Positions 19,436 through 29,677 of a DNA stretch of 64,000 bases are shown here, in pieces. The stretch spans positions 372,001-436,000 of the forward strand of contig NZ_SSOA01000001.1 in the NCBI RefSeq assembly GCF_004801395.1, written 5' to 3'. The notes beneath the pieces were generated by a model. The model had not been told where the DNA came from. It worked only from the letters and a program-made list of their open reading frames with translations, and ran no database searches. Within the stretch, counting starts at the first letter, position 1; the number at the start of each line of letters is the position of its first letter. Made by a program: the position numbers and the translations under genes. This stretch comes from Gillisella terrae. Its GTDB lineage: Bacteria; Pseudomonadota; Alphaproteobacteria; Rhizobiales; Rhizobiaceae.

Positions 19436-19474
19436 AAAGCTGTCCTATCTTGTTGATAGGGCAGCTTTTTTGTT
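19436..19474 (+). terminator. Rho-independent terminator after the RidA-family gene
   Basis: AAAGCTGTCCTATC-TTGTT-GATAGGGCAGCTTT pairs as a 14-bp stem with one G-T pair and is followed by a TTTT-rich run. Confidence 0.9.
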
Positions 19475-19608
19475 TTGATATGTTGCGTCTTCTGTTCACT
19501 CCAAAGGGGAGTGCGTGGCAGTGACACGCGAAAGCACGAAATAGCGCAAGATCGGTCGAGCGCTTTGCTCCGATCCATAGCAAACTGTTGCTGTTACGGA
19601 GAAAAACG

Positions 19609-20490
19609 ATGACGGCAGCATTGAAAAACTACCATGCCCGCATGCAACGTGTGCTGGAGCATATTGACCAGCATCTTGATGGAGAGCTCAATCTTGAGGC
19701 GCTCAGTGATGTGGCTGCTTTCTCGAAATATCATTTCCACCGGCAGTTCACCGCTCTGTTTGGGCTGTCTCTGCATCGCTACATCCAGCTTGCCCGCATG
19801 AAGCGGGCTTCCTATCAATTGGCCTTCAGAGACGCCATCAGCGTGACTGAAATAGCGATGGATGCCGGTTATGAAGCACCGGATGCCTTTGCGCGTGCCT
19901 TTCGCCAAAGGTTCGGGCAATCGCCTCAGGTGTTTCGGAAATCTCCTGATTGGGAGCCGTGGCTTGCCGCCTTCGGGCCTTTCGATAACGCTAGGAGAAA
20001 ACGCATGCAGAAGACTTATACTGCCCAGGATGTGACCATTCGAGAGCTTCCCCCCACGACCGTTGCGATCATGCAGCATCAGGGCGATCCGGCGACCCTT
20101 GGCACCACGATTCAGCGCTTTATTGCCTGGCGCAAATCCGTTGGGCTAAACCCCAAGATCAGCGCCACCTTCAACATTTTCCACTCTGATCCACGCATGA
20201 CTCCGCCTGCGGAGTTTCGGCTTGATCTTTGCGCAAGGACAGATCGTCCCGTCGAGCCGAATGTGGAGGGCGTCAGGTCGGGAACAATTCCCGGTGGACG
20301 TTGCGCCGTGCTGCGTGTTGTGGGCGAGGTTGATGATCTGGAACCGGCGGCCCTTTACCTCTACCGCGATTGGTTGCCATCCAGCGGAGAAGAATTGGGT
20401 GATTTTCCGCTCTATTGCCAACACATCACACTATTTCCAGACGCTTCCGCCCATGAGGTGGTCAAGGAGCTCTTTCTGCCTCTGAAATAG
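19609..20490 (+). CDS. AraC-family regulator with GyrI-like effector domain
   Basis: 293 residues from the ATG at 19609, preceded by CGGAG. Two helix-turn-helix units occupy about residues 15-115 (LNLEALSDVAAFSKYHFHRQF and VTEIAMDAGYEAPDAFARAFRQRFGQSP). A GyrI-like small-molecule-binding domain follows (VTIRELPPTTVAIMQHQG to the end). This is the Rob/SoxS-like layout found in regulators of efflux and toxic-compound responses. No operator or target gene is obvious; the next gene converges on it. Confidence 0.9.
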   Translation: MTAALKNYHARMQRVLEHIDQHLDGELNLEALSDVAAFSKYHFHRQFTALFGLSLHRYIQLARMKRASYQLAFRDAISVTEIAMDAGYEAPDAFARAFRQRFGQSPQVFRKSPDWEPWLAAFGPFDNARRKRMQKTYTAQDVTIRELPPTTVAIMQHQGDPATLGTTIQRFIAWRKSVGLNPKISATFNIFHSDPRMTPPAEFRLDLCARTDRPVEPNVEGVRSGTIPGGRCAVLRVVGEVDDLEPAALYLYRDWLPSSGEELGDFPLYCQHITLFPDASAHEVVKELFLPLK

Positions 20491-20520
20491 GGTGGCAGCT
20501 GACGCTTTCAGATGTTGATT

Positions 20521-20736
20521 TTGAGGCCGGGTTGCCCCGGCCTCAGCTTATTGACGAACCTCTCGCTCGACGTTTCGTCACCCTCGGGCCTGTCCCGAGG
20601 GTCTGCCGTGGCTGGATAAGCAATTGACTTTGATTGTGAAATTAGCGTGGTTAGATGCTCGGCACAGGGCCGAGCATGACGTCGAGGATAAATTTAGGGT
20701 TTGTCAGCAGTCTGAGGCCGGGTTGCCCCGGCCTTT
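20521..20736. repeat. Composite palindromic repeat region between convergent genes
   Basis: Four hairpins stand in 216 bases. Two identical 21-base copies beginning GAGGCCGGGTTGCCCC lie at 20523-20543 and 20714-20734. Between them are ACCCTCGGG-CCTGT-CCCGAGGGT (20580-20602) and TGCTCGGC-ACAGG-GCCGAGCA (20656-20676). The second GAGGCC copy ends in CCTTTTTC and could terminate the AraC transcript. The inner pair resembles the CTCGG-rich intergenic palindromes common in rhizobia. Confidence 0.75.
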
Positions 20737-20758
20737 TTCATCAGCGTTAAACCACGTG

Positions 20759-22411
20759 TCAGCTTTTCTCTCGAATCTGCGTCAGTGTCCGCGTTGGCGT
20801 AATCGCCTCTGCATCCAGCTTGATTTCAATGATGGATGGCTTAGCCGATGCGCGCGCACGCTCAAAGGCGGCTTCGAATTCCTCGGTCTTTTCCACCAAT
20901 TCGCCATGACCGCCATAGGCCACAGCAAAGGCCTTGAAATCGGGGTTGACCAGATCGGTGGCGCTGACCCGGCCGGGATATTCGCGCTCCTGATGCATGC
21001 GGATGGTGCCATAGGTGCCGTTGTTGATCAAAAGCACGATGATGGGCAGATTGTAGCGCACGGCGGTGATGAATTCCTGCCCGTGCATCATGAAGCAGCC
21101 GTCACCGGCAAAGCAGATCACTTCGCGCTCGGGAAACAGCGCCTTGGCAGCGACTGCGGCGGGTAGGCCATAGCCCATGGAGCCGGATGTGGGAGCGGCT
21201 TGGGTGTTAAAGCCCTGAAAGCGGTGAAAGCGGTGCAGCCATGTGGCGTAATTGCCCGCACCATTGGTGAAAATTGTGTCTTTGGCGGTGTTGGCTTCGA
21301 TCCATTGCATGATCGGTCCCATCTGCACGGCACCGGGGCCGGTCATGGGTGGGGTGGACCAGTTGAGATAGCGGGCGTGCATCTCCTCGGTTCTTGCGGC
21401 CCAGACGGGTGATGTTGGCGCTTCAAGAGTGGCGAGGCTCGCGACAAAATCCTTGGGGCTTGCGCAAATTGCCAGATCGGGGCGATAGACCCGGCCAAGC
21501 TCGGATGGGTCGGGATAGACATGCACCAGCGTTTGCTTAGGGCAGGGGATGTCCATCAACGTGTAGGATGAGGATGGCATTTCAGAAAAACGCCCGCCCA
21601 GCAGCACAATCAGATCAGCCTCTTTGATCTCTTTTGCCAGTGCGGGGTTGATGCCAATGCCCACGTCACCGGCGTAAGCGGGGTGCAGATGGTCAAACAG
21701 CATCTGGCGGCGGAAAGAGCAGCCGACCGGCAATTTCCACTGGGTCGCAAAATCCTCAAAGGATTTGACCGAGGTCTCATCCCAGCGGGTGCCGCCGAGA
21801 ATAACCATGGGGCGTTTGGCACTCTCTAGCATCTCGCCAAAGGCTTTGATCTGGCTGACACCGGGGTGCGCTTCCACTGGCGTGTAGGGGCGGGCGTCTG
21901 GCAGCTCGACCTCTTCTACCAGCACATCTTCAGGCAGGGTCAGCACCACAGGGCCGGGGCGGCCGGAGGTGGCAATGGCAAAGGCGCGGCTGATAAATTC
22001 GGGAATGCGGGCAACATCATCAATCTCGCCAACCCATTTGGCAAATTCGGTAAAGGCGCGGCGATATTCCACCTCTTGAAAGGCTTCCCGCTCGCGCGCA
22101 TCCCGCTGCACCTGCCCAATGAACAGAATCATCGGCACCGAATCCTGTTTGGCAATGTGCAGACCGGCAGAGGCATTGGTGGCACCGGGGCCGCGGGTGA
22201 CCATGCAAATGCCCGGCTCGCCGGTCAATCGGCCCCAGCAATCGGCCATCATGGCAGCGCCGCCTTCCTGACGGCAGACCACGGTTTCGATGTTGGTATC
22301 AACCAGCGCATCCAGAACCGCCAGATAGCTCTCTCCGGGCACACATGCCACGCGCGTGACGCCATTGGCTTTGAGGGAATCGACAATCAATTGTCCGCCG
22401 GTCTTTTTCAT
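20759..22411 (-). CDS. Thiamine-pyrophosphate enzyme, acetolactate-synthase-like
   Basis: 550 residues from the ATG at 22411, which follows GAGAGGA; the frame is open upstream but without family sequence. The three TPP-enzyme domains are visible: an N-terminal pyrimidine-binding domain with the activating Glu in VVCRQEGGAAMMAD, a central domain, and the C-terminal pyrophosphate-binding domain with CFAGDGCFMMHGQEF...LPIIVLLINNG. It belongs to the IlvB-like superfamily (acetolactate synthase, glyoxylate carboligase, sulfoacetaldehyde acetyltransferase and others). No ilvN regulatory subunit lies beside it, so a catabolic or unknown role is likelier than isoleucine/valine synthesis. It follows a DMT transporter gene on the same strand. 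Confidence 0.87.
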   Translation of the reverse strand: MKKTGGQLIVDSLKANGVTRVACVPGESYLAVLDALVDTNIETVVCRQEGGAAMMADCWGRLTGEPGICMVTRGPGATNASAGLHIAKQDSVPMILFIGQVQRDAREREAFQEVEYRRAFTEFAKWVGEIDDVARIPEFISRAFAIATSGRPGPVVLTLPEDVLVEEVELPDARPYTPVEAHPGVSQIKAFGEMLESAKRPMVILGGTRWDETSVKSFEDFATQWKLPVGCSFRRQMLFDHLHPAYAGDVGIGINPALAKEIKEADLIVLLGGRFSEMPSSSYTLMDIPCPKQTLVHVYPDPSELGRVYRPDLAICASPKDFVASLATLEAPTSPVWAARTEEMHARYLNWSTPPMTGPGAVQMGPIMQWIEANTAKDTIFTNGAGNYATWLHRFHRFQGFNTQAAPTSGSMGYGLPAAVAAKALFPEREVICFAGDGCFMMHGQEFITAVRYNLPIIVLLINNGTYGTIRMHQEREYPGRVSATDLVNPDFKAFAVAYGGHGELVEKTEEFEAAFERARASAKPSIIEIKLDAEAITPTRTLTQIREKS

Positions 22412-22446
22412 TAGGCATGTCCTCTCATGATCTGCGTTTCGGCCCG

Positions 22447-23418
22447 TTATGGTTGAGGCGGTCCGCTGGTGTTGGAAACAGGCTTGTTGGCGTGGCGGCG
22501 CTCTCGCCAGATGATGTAGAGGCCGGAGCCAATGATGATGGCAATGCCCAGCCATTTCAGGGCATTTGGCAGGGCACCAAACACCAGCCAGCCAAACAGC
22601 GTGGCGGTGACAATTTCGAGATATTGCAGCGGTGCCAAGGTCGATGCCGGTGCGGCGCGATAGGCGAAAACGCCCAAGAGGCCGCCAATTGCGGCTGTGA
22701 ACCCCGTGCCAAGCAGCCAGACAAAGCCCTCACTATCCGGCCAGACCACGGCAAATCTTTCTGGATCAATACCATAACCGATGGCGATGATCAGTGCGGA
22801 GTAGAGCGCTGCCCAGCAGCCGGTTTCAACCTGAATGACAAAGGGGTCTTGGTGGCGCGTCAGCACGCGGGTTAGAATCGCGAAAATCGCCACGCAAAGC
22901 GCGGTGATCAGTGGGAGAAAGGCAACGCCGCCGACTTCTTGAAAACTCGGCTGAACCACCAGCATGGCTCCCAAAAAGCCAACGGCACAGGCTGTATACC
23001 GTCGCCAGCCAATGGTTTCTTTGAGGAAAATGCTGCTGAGAATTGTCAGCATAATTGGTTCTACGAAAAATATCGCCACCGCATCGGCCACTTCCATGTA
23101 GCGCAGGGTGGTGACGAAGCTCAGCATGGACAGGCAGAGCACACCGCCGCGCAGCATGTGCATGCGGGTGTTGTGCCATGTCAACCGTGGCCATGTCTGG
23201 CGCATGATCAGCACCGGCAGCATGAACAGCACTTGAAACACAAAGCGGGCAAAGCTGATCTCTGATGACGGCATGGTCTGGGTCGCCAGCTTGGAAAACA
23301 CGTCGACCAACGGCGTGATCAACACCGACAGCACCATCAGGCCAAGCCCAAGGGTGACGCCTGAGAACCGCGCGGTTTGATTGGAAAGCTCCAGACTGTT
23401 GCGGGATGGCGTGGACAT
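22447..23418 (-). CDS. DMT-superfamily transporter (two EamA domains)
   Basis: 323 residues with about ten hydrophobic segments arranged as two EamA repeats (about 20-150 and 165-300). SSEISFARFVFQVLFMLP and YMEVADAVAIFFVEPIMLTILSSIFLKE mark the first repeat, PLQYLEIVTATLFGWLVFG the second. Such proteins export or import amino acids, nucleosides or small metabolites. The stop lies 35 bases before the TPP-enzyme start, so the two genes are probably one transcript and the substrate may relate to that enzyme. Confidence 0.87.
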   Translation of the reverse strand: MSTPSRNSLELSNQTARFSGVTLGLGLMVLSVLITPLVDVFSKLATQTMPSSEISFARFVFQVLFMLPVLIMRQTWPRLTWHNTRMHMLRGGVLCLSMLSFVTTLRYMEVADAVAIFFVEPIMLTILSSIFLKETIGWRRYTACAVGFLGAMLVVQPSFQEVGGVAFLPLITALCVAIFAILTRVLTRHQDPFVIQVETGCWAALYSALIIAIGYGIDPERFAVVWPDSEGFVWLLGTGFTAAIGGLLGVFAYRAAPASTLAPLQYLEIVTATLFGWLVFGALPNALKWLGIAIIIGSGLYIIWRERRHANKPVSNTSGPPQP

Positions 23419-23519
23419 GCGGCGGTTCTCGCTTTCTATCGTTATTCTATAATCGCTTGTCGGCGCGCCGGCACGTGAATTTCCCGCATAGGTTCATTCA
23501 AAAACGGAATGAGTTTTGT

Positions 23520-24443
23520 TCACACCGCCGCCGTTGCCCACGCGATAAAATCGTCAATGGCCTTTTCGCGCCCGATCTCGTTTAAAGTTTCGTGGCGCAT
23601 ATCGGGATAGATTTTCAAACGCACATGGCGAAGGCCAGATTGCGCCATGCGTCCTGAAAGCCAGCGGGTTGCTTCCGCTTTCGCTGTCGCCGGGTCCTGA
23701 CCGCCACCCACCAGATGGACAGGCAGGGTTTTGGGCAGGGCAGAGAGCCGCTCATGCGTTGCAGTGTTCAGTGTCAGTTCCATCAGGTCCAGCCAGAGCG
23801 AAACACTGACCGGAAAGCCACAAAGCGGATCGGCGATATAGAGATCAACCTCCTGCGCATCGCGGCTTAACCAGTCAAAGGCGGTGCGGTGGTTGCGGAT
23901 GGATTTTCCCCACGCCTCAAAGGTCGATTTGGCCATAATCAGGCTTGGCACATCAGAGCCTTTCAAAGCGCGCTCGATTTTGAGCACAATGCGGGCGATG
24001 TGGCCCGCAATGCCTGCGTTGAAATTGGAATTCCAAACCGCAAGCGCGTTGAAGCTCTCGGGATATTCCGTGGCGGCGCGAAGCGCAATCAACCCGCCCA
24101 TGGAGTGACCAAACAGGACAATTGGCAAATCGGGATGGGCAGCACTTGCGAAATCACGCATGGCTTTCACATCGGCGATCACCTTGGCCACGCCATCTCT
24201 TCGGGCAAAACGCCCAAGGCTTGCGTCTGGCGCTGTTGTCTGACCATGGCCGCGATGATCATGGGCATAGACATGAAAGCCCGCCGCACTCATGGCCTTG
24301 GCAAAGGCGTTGTAGCGCAAGGAGTGCTCCGTCAGCCCATGGCAGATCAACAGGATGCCACGTGCGCTCAAAGCAGCGGGCTCAAGATGATAGGCCAAGC
24401 GCGTGCCATCTGGCATGTCCAGATAAAGTGTCTTTTCGAACAT
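23520..24443 (-). CDS. Alpha/beta hydrolase (monoacylglycerol lipase/lysophospholipase type)
   Basis: 307 residues. LLICHGLTEHSLRYNAFA holds the oxyanion region, AHDHRGHGQT follows, and the nucleophile elbow is GHSMGG (Ser). The late His is in YPDMRHETLNE and an Asp of GGGQDPATAK could complete the triad. This arrangement is that of PldB/monoacylglycerol lipase proteins acting on lysophospholipids or monoglycerides. GGGGAGG lies 6 bases before the ATG. There is no signal peptide. It is divergent from the RNase T2 gene. Confidence 0.9.
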   Translation of the reverse strand: MFEKTLYLDMPDGTRLAYHLEPAALSARGILLICHGLTEHSLRYNAFAKAMSAAGFHVYAHDHRGHGQTTAPDASLGRFARRDGVAKVIADVKAMRDFASAAHPDLPIVLFGHSMGGLIALRAATEYPESFNALAVWNSNFNAGIAGHIARIVLKIERALKGSDVPSLIMAKSTFEAWGKSIRNHRTAFDWLSRDAQEVDLYIADPLCGFPVSVSLWLDLMELTLNTATHERLSALPKTLPVHLVGGGQDPATAKAEATRWLSGRMAQSGLRHVRLKIYPDMRHETLNEIGREKAIDDFIAWATAAV

Positions 24444-24523
24444 CGAAAGCCTCCCCTTGCTGTCAGGAAAAGGTTATGTCTTGCCATGATGTTTTTGTCG
24501 ATATTGGTTTGGGAGGTGTTTCC

Positions 24524-25264
24524 ATGAAGAGGCGTAATAACTGCTTTGCTTTCGCGTTGTCTTTGGTGGCCGGAATGGCCTTATGCGCCCCGATACAGGC
24601 GCAAGAGAATGGTCGCGGCAAGACAACCAGCATTTTGGCCGCTAGTTGGCAGCCGGCCTTTTGCGAGACAAAACCGGGCAAGCCGGAGTGCAAAAGCCAG
24701 ACGGCCGATCGTTATGATGCCAACCATTTTGCCTTGCACGGTCTTTGGCCGATGCGCAAAAATTATTGCGGCGTTGATCAGGCCGATATTGATGCCGACA
24801 AAAAGGGGCGCTGGACGGATTTGCCCGAGGTGAAATTGTCTGCGGCTACCCGCGACGCGCTGGACAAGCTGATGCCGGGCACGCAATCGGCCTTGGAGCG
24901 TCACGAGTGGATCAAGCACGGGACCTGCACCAATCTCAGCCAGGAGGCGTATTTTTCTGAAGCGATTGCGCTGATGGATGCGCTCAATACCTCAAAGGTC
25001 AGCGCTCTGTTTGCCGCAAACGTGGGCAAGGCCGTCACGCAAGATCAGGTGCAATCGGCCTTTGATGAAAGCTTTGGTGCGGGCGCGGGGCGGCGCGTCA
25101 AAATGCGCTGTGAGCAGGACGGTGATCGCCGCATTGTGACGGAATTGACCATTGGTCTTGGCGATGGTGACGCGAAAACATCGCTTGCCGATCGTATTCA
25201 GGCCGCAGGCGGCACCAAGTTTGATTGCAATCAGGGTATTGTCGATCCGGTTGGCCTGCAATGA
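24524..25264 (+). CDS. Secreted RNase T2-family ribonuclease
   Basis: 246 residues from the ATG at 24524, preceded by GGGAGGTG; the frame extends upstream to 24122 across the divergent promoter, without coding sense. A Sec signal peptide (NNCFAFALSLVAGMALCAPIQAQ) is followed by both active-site motifs of the family: FALHGLWP (first catalytic His) and HEWIKHGTC (catalytic Glu, Lys and His). Cysteines in FCETKPGKPEC and near KMRCEQ are likely disulfide partners. The enzyme would degrade RNA in the periplasm or outside the cell, probably for phosphate or nucleotide scavenging. Confidence 0.92.
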   Translation: MKRRNNCFAFALSLVAGMALCAPIQAQENGRGKTTSILAASWQPAFCETKPGKPECKSQTADRYDANHFALHGLWPMRKNYCGVDQADIDADKKGRWTDLPEVKLSAATRDALDKLMPGTQSALERHEWIKHGTCTNLSQEAYFSEAIALMDALNTSKVSALFAANVGKAVTQDQVQSAFDESFGAGAGRRVKMRCEQDGDRRIVTELTIGLGDGDAKTSLADRIQAAGGTKFDCNQGIVDPVGLQ

Positions 25265-25393
25265 CACCTGTGTGAAGACAATTGGCAGGCAGGGAGCCAC
25301 AAAAGCGTGGTTTTCCTGCCGCCTAGCATTGCCCCGGCGCAGGCTTTCCCTTACATAGCGGGCAATTCCATTTACCGTGCGGAGTATTTACCG

Positions 25394-27043
25394 ATGGCAC
25401 GTCAGTTCATCTATCACATGTCCGGGCTTAACAAGTCCTATGGCGCCAAGAAGATCCTTGAGAACGTCAACCTGTCTTTCTATCCCGACGCAAAGATCGG
25501 TATTCTCGGCCCCAACGGTGCCGGTAAATCGACGGTTCTGCGCATTATTGCCGGTCTCGACAAGGAATATACCGGTGAAGCATGGCTCGCCGAAGGTGCG
25601 ACCATGGGCTATCTGGAGCAGGAGCCCAAGCTCGACCCGAACAAGACCGTGTTTGAAAATGTCATGGAAGGCGTTGCCTCCAAGACAGCGATCATCGACC
25701 GTTATAACGAGTTGATGATGAACTATTCGGATGAGACCGCCGAAGAGGGCGCAAAGCTTCAGGACATTATTGATAGCCAGAATCTGTGGGATCTGGAAAA
25801 TCAGGTTGAAATGGCCATGGATGCCCTGCGCTGCCCTCCGGGCGATGCCGATGTCACCAGCCTCTCCGGTGGTGAGCGTCGCCGCGTGGCCCTGTGCAAG
25901 CTTTTGCTGACGCAGCCTGATCTGCTGCTGCTCGACGAGCCAACCAACCACCTTGATGCCGAAACCATTGGCTGGCTGGAAAACCACCTGCGGGAATATC
26001 CCGGCTCCGTGCTGATGATTACCCACGATCGCTACTTCCTCGACAACGTCACCGGCTGGATTCTCGAACTCGACCGTGGTCGCGGCATTCCTTATGAAGG
26101 TAATTACTCGGCTTATCTGCAAGCCAAGGCCAAGCGCCTGATGCAGGAAGCCCGTGAAGACGCATCGCGCCAGAAGGCGCTGTCGCGCGAACAGGAATGG
26201 ATTGCATCCAGCCCCAAGGCCCGTCAGGCCAAGTCCAAGGCGCGTATCAAGTCCTATGAGCAACTGGTGGAAGCGGCTGAAAAGCAGCGTCCCGGCGATG
26301 CGCAGATCATCATTCCGGTCAGCGAACGTCTTGGTCAGGTGGTTATCGAGCTGGATGGTATTTCCAAATCCTATGGTGATCGTTTGCTGATCGATAACCT
26401 CAGCCTCAAGCTGCCACCGGGCGGTATCGTTGGTGTTATCGGCCCGAACGGTGCGGGTAAAACCACACTGTTCCGCATGATCACCGGGCAGGAAACGCCT
26501 GATACGGGTAGCGTCAAGATCGGTGACACCGTGCATCTTGGTTATGTTGACCAGAGCCGCGATGCGTTGGATGCCGACAAGACAGTCTGGGAAGAAATTT
26601 CCGGCGGTGCCGAAATCATCAAGCTCGGCAAGTTCGATATGAACTCGCGCGCTTATTGCGGAGCGTTTAACTTCAAGGGCGGCGACCAGCAGCAGAAGGT
26701 TGGCAATCTCTCGGGTGGTCAGCGCAACCGCGTGCATCTGGCCAAGATGCTGAAGGCTGGTGGCAACGTTCTTCTCCTCGACGAACCGACCAACGACCTT
26801 GATACGGAAACGCTGGGTGCTTTGGAAACGGCGCTCGAAAACTTCGCCGGTTGCGCCATCATCATCAGCCATGATCGCATGTTCCTCGACCGTCTGGCCA
26901 CGCATATTCTGGCCTTTGAAGGTGACAGCCATGTGGAATGGTTTGAAGGCAACTTTGAAGACTATGAGAAGGACAAGATTCGTCGCCTTGGTGCAGACGC
27001 TGTGAACCCGAAGCGGGTGAGCTACAAGCGCCTGACTCGCTAA
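25394..27043 (+). CDS. ettA: Energy-dependent translational throttle protein EttA (ABC-F)
   Basis: 549 residues from the ATG at 25394 (MARQFIYHMSGLNKSYG), with GGAG 9 bases upstream; an in-frame ATG at 25307 lacks homology. Two ABC domains: Walker A GPNGAGKST and GPNGAGKTT, signatures LSGGERRRVAL and LSGGQRNRVHL, Walker B LLLLDEPTNHLDAETI and LLLDEPTNDLDTETL. The arm/linker lies between them (PYEGNYSAYLQAKAKRL). There is no membrane domain. EttA binds the ribosomal E site and gates entry into elongation according to ATP/ADP. It is followed by a strong terminator. Confidence 0.95.
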   Translation: MARQFIYHMSGLNKSYGAKKILENVNLSFYPDAKIGILGPNGAGKSTVLRIIAGLDKEYTGEAWLAEGATMGYLEQEPKLDPNKTVFENVMEGVASKTAIIDRYNELMMNYSDETAEEGAKLQDIIDSQNLWDLENQVEMAMDALRCPPGDADVTSLSGGERRRVALCKLLLTQPDLLLLDEPTNHLDAETIGWLENHLREYPGSVLMITHDRYFLDNVTGWILELDRGRGIPYEGNYSAYLQAKAKRLMQEAREDASRQKALSREQEWIASSPKARQAKSKARIKSYEQLVEAAEKQRPGDAQIIIPVSERLGQVVIELDGISKSYGDRLLIDNLSLKLPPGGIVGVIGPNGAGKTTLFRMITGQETPDTGSVKIGDTVHLGYVDQSRDALDADKTVWEEISGGAEIIKLGKFDMNSRAYCGAFNFKGGDQQQKVGNLSGGQRNRVHLAKMLKAGGNVLLLDEPTNDLDTETLGALETALENFAGCAIIISHDRMFLDRLATHILAFEGDSHVEWFEGNFEDYEKDKIRRLGADAVNPKRVSYKRLTR

Positions 27044-27071
27044 GCTTCTTGTCTCTTCTTCATCGTGATCA

Positions 27072-27100
27072 ATCCGCCGTTTCCACGGCGGATTTTTTTT
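27072..27100 (+). terminator. Rho-independent terminator of ettA
   Basis: ATCCGCCGT-TTCC-ACGGCGGAT is a perfect 9-bp stem followed by a run of seven more T, 29 bases past the stop. Confidence 0.92.
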
Positions 27101-27224
27101 GGCAAAATCCTTGCTAAGGTATTGTAAATTCAACTCATGATTATGTTCGTATTCGGTAACCTACAATTATTGTTTTTGTGATTTCATCCAGACATACATC
27201 TATGTTTGAGATGGGGGAGTTAGC

Positions 27225-29564
27225 GTGTTTTCAATTCGGAATATTCTGATCAGCGTTTTTTCACTGATCAGCCTCATACTGAGTGTGCTGGTTGCCAATT
27301 CATTGGCGGGGGCCTACCGCAATTACGTGGTTTTTGATGAGGTTGCACAGTTGACGCAGCTGGATAAAGCTATGTTCAAGGCTTTGCTGGCTTTCAGAAA
27401 CGAGCGCGGCGATAGCGCGACCGCGCTGGCATTGTCGACCAAGGATAACGTCAAGACGCTTGAGGTTGTGAAAACTGGTCGTGCGCAGGTGGTGGCAGGT
27501 ATGGACGATGCCAAAGCCGTCAAAGCGCAGTTGGCGACCAAGGACCTTGATGGCCCGATTGGCACGCTCATGCAGGCCTATGACAAGGTTGTCAGCCTGC
27601 GAACGAAAATTGATAGTGAAGCTGCCAAACCGCAGGAACAGCGTGAAGCAGGCCTGAGTGAAGTTTGGATGGCCGCTGGTGGCGATTTCCTTGTGGCGCT
27701 CGAAAAGGCCGCTGATGCGACAGAAGGACGTATCCGCACACTCGATCCGTCGATGGTGTCGTTGATTCAGATGCGCTCTGGCGCATGGTCTGCCCGCGCT
27801 GTGGGGGGCAATAGCGCTCTTGTTCTCAATGCTGTCATTGCGGGTGGCAAAACCCTGACGCCGGCAGAGCAGGGTAAGCTTGCCGTTACAGATGCAACAA
27901 TGGCCTATGCCTGGAAGGGCGTGCAGATTCTTGCTGAGCATCCCAGCACCGCGCAAGAAATCAAGGATGCTGTTGCCAAGGCAAACAGCTCTTATTACAG
28001 CGGTGATTTTGCAGCGCTGCGCAAAGGCATCCTCGATAAATTGAATGCTGGTGAGAAGTCCCCTGTGAACATTGATGATTGGCGAGTGCCGGTCACGGCT
28101 GCACTGAAGACAATTGCCGATGTTGCCGCTATTGCCATGACGCAGCTTGATAAAATGGCTGCAGATGCAAAGGCTGATGCTCTTCACTCCGCTATTCTCA
28201 GCCTCGCCTTGTTTGTTGTCGTGTTGACCTTGGCCGTTGCCGGAATTGCGGTGATTATTCTGCGAGTCGTGCGCCCGATCGGCGCGTTGACGCGGTGCAT
28301 GGATGCGCTCGCGCAGGGCGACCGGAATGTTCAGGTGCCGGGCGAAAGCCGAACCGACGAAATCGGTGGCATGGCGCGCTCAGTAGAAGTTTTCCGTCAG
28401 GCTGCCATTCGCAATGCGCAGCTTGAGGCGGAGGCGGAAGAAAACCGCAAGCGCAATGAGAATGAACGTGCTGAGCTGCAACGCCGCGCCGAAGCCGAGG
28501 CCGAAGAGCGTCTGACCAAGGCCACAGGGGCGTTGGCGGGCGGGTTGAAACGTCTGGCCGATGGCGACATGCTGTGCGAAATCCATGAGGAGTTTGCCCC
28601 GCAGTTCGAAGCCCTGCGCCATGACTTTAACCGTTCTGTCGAGCAATTGCGCACAGCCTTGCTGGATGTTGGCACTGCGGCGCATGCGGTGCGCAATGGC
28701 AGCGGTGAAATCTCGCAGGCGTCCGATAATCTCGCCAAGCGTACAGAGCAGCAGGCAGCCTCTCTGGAGCAGACCGCAGCTGCTTTGGAAGAAATCACGG
28801 CCAATGTGAAAGCAACATCGCAGCGCACGGGCGATGCCCGTGATCTGGTGCGCAACACCCGCGCTAAGGCAGAGCAGTCCGGCTCTGTTGTCAGCAATGC
28901 AGTCACAGCCATGGGCCGGATTGAAGAGGCATCTTCCAAGATCACCCAGATTATTAGTGTGATCGATGAGATTGCCTTCCAGACCAATCTGCTGGCTTTG
29001 AACGCCGGTGTTGAAGCAGCCCGTGCGGGCGAGGCGGGCAAGGGCTTTGCGGTTGTTGCGCAGGAAGTGCGTGAACTGGCCCAGCGGTCTGCCAATGCGG
29101 CCAAGGAAATCAAGGCACTGATTGCCAATTCGGAAGTGGCTGTTGGCGATGGCGTCAAGCTTGTGAACGACACGGGCAAGGGCTTGAGCGAAATTGCCGA
29201 GCTGGTGCAGGCGATCAATGCGCATATGGATGCGATTGCCACCGCAGCACAGGAGCAGTCTGTGGGCCTTGGCGAAGTGAACACGGCTGTGAACCACATG
29301 GATCAGGCCACGCAGCAGAATGCTGCGATGGTGGAAGAGATGAATGCGGCGGGCGCTGGTCTCAATCAGGAAGCCGTCAAGCTGGGCGATCTTCTGGCAA
29401 GGTTCAGAACAGGCAATGCCGCGGCACCGCAAGCCTATGCTGGAAACGCCAGGGCACAGGAAAGCCGCTTCAGCGCCCGTCCTGCTCCTTCCGCCAGCCG
29501 GCCACTGGCAACACGGGGCGGTGCGGCCGCTGCCGTCAAGCCGCAGGCGTGGGAAGACTTTTAA
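27225..29564 (+). CDS. Transmembrane methyl-accepting chemotaxis protein with C-terminal WEDF tether
   Basis: 779 residues from the GTG at 27225, six bases after GGGGGAG. An N-terminal helix ([21 protein letters not shown]) and a second at about 325-350 ([24 protein letters not shown]) enclose a helical periplasmic domain of about 290 residues rich in Lys and Ala. A HAMP domain, a long coiled coil and the methyl-accepting domain follow, with the tip [21 protein letters not shown]. The protein ends AWEDF, a match to the xWxxF pentapeptide that tethers CheR/CheB. An Ala/Pro-rich linker precedes it. The ligand is unknown. Confidence 0.93.
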   Translation: MFSIRNILISVFSLISLILSVLVANSLAGAYRNYVVFDEVAQLTQLDKAMFKALLAFRNERGDSATALALSTKDNVKTLEVVKTGRAQVVAGMDDAKAVKAQLATKDLDGPIGTLMQAYDKVVSLRTKIDSEAAKPQEQREAGLSEVWMAAGGDFLVALEKAADATEGRIRTLDPSMVSLIQMRSGAWSARAVGGNSALVLNAVIAGGKTLTPAEQGKLAVTDATMAYAWKGVQILAEHPSTAQEIKDAVAKANSSYYSGDFAALRKGILDKLNAGEKSPVNIDDWRVPVTAALKTIADVAAIAMTQLDKMAADAKADALHSAILSLALFVVVLTLAVAGIAVIILRVVRPIGALTRCMDALAQGDRNVQVPGESRTDEIGGMARSVEVFRQAAIRNAQLEAEAEENRKRNENERAELQRRAEAEAEERLTKATGALAGGLKRLADGDMLCEIHEEFAPQFEALRHDFNRSVEQLRTALLDVGTAAHAVRNGSGEISQASDNLAKRTEQQAASLEQTAAALEEITANVKATSQRTGDARDLVRNTRAKAEQSGSVVSNAVTAMGRIEEASSKITQIISVIDEIAFQTNLLALNAGVEAARAGEAGKGFAVVAQEVRELAQRSANAAKEIKALIANSEVAVGDGVKLVNDTGKGLSEIAELVQAINAHMDAIATAAQEQSVGLGEVNTAVNHMDQATQQNAAMVEEMNAAGAGLNQEAVKLGDLLARFRTGNAAAPQAYAGNARAQESRFSARPAPSASRPLATRGGAAAAVKPQAWEDF

Positions 29565-29608
29565 AGACAGGTTCCGTAATACTGCGGATATCGGAATGGC
29601 TTAAACGC

Positions 29609-29637
29609 AAGGCGGTGCAGAAATGCACCGCCTTTTG
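29609..29637 (+). terminator. Rho-independent terminator of the membrane chemoreceptor gene
   Basis: GGCGGTGCA-GAAA-TGCACCGCC, a perfect 9-bp stem closed by a GNRA-type loop, followed by TTTTGTGTG, 44 bases past the stop. Confidence 0.85.
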
Positions 29638-29677
29638 TGTGTGAGTTGCATTTCGGACTTGCGAGAATATGGCGCCT

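Noticed and set aside
25388-27133. Minus-strand open frame of 581 codons opposite ettA
   Set aside because: Antisense to a fully conserved EttA; no homology or ribosome-binding site.
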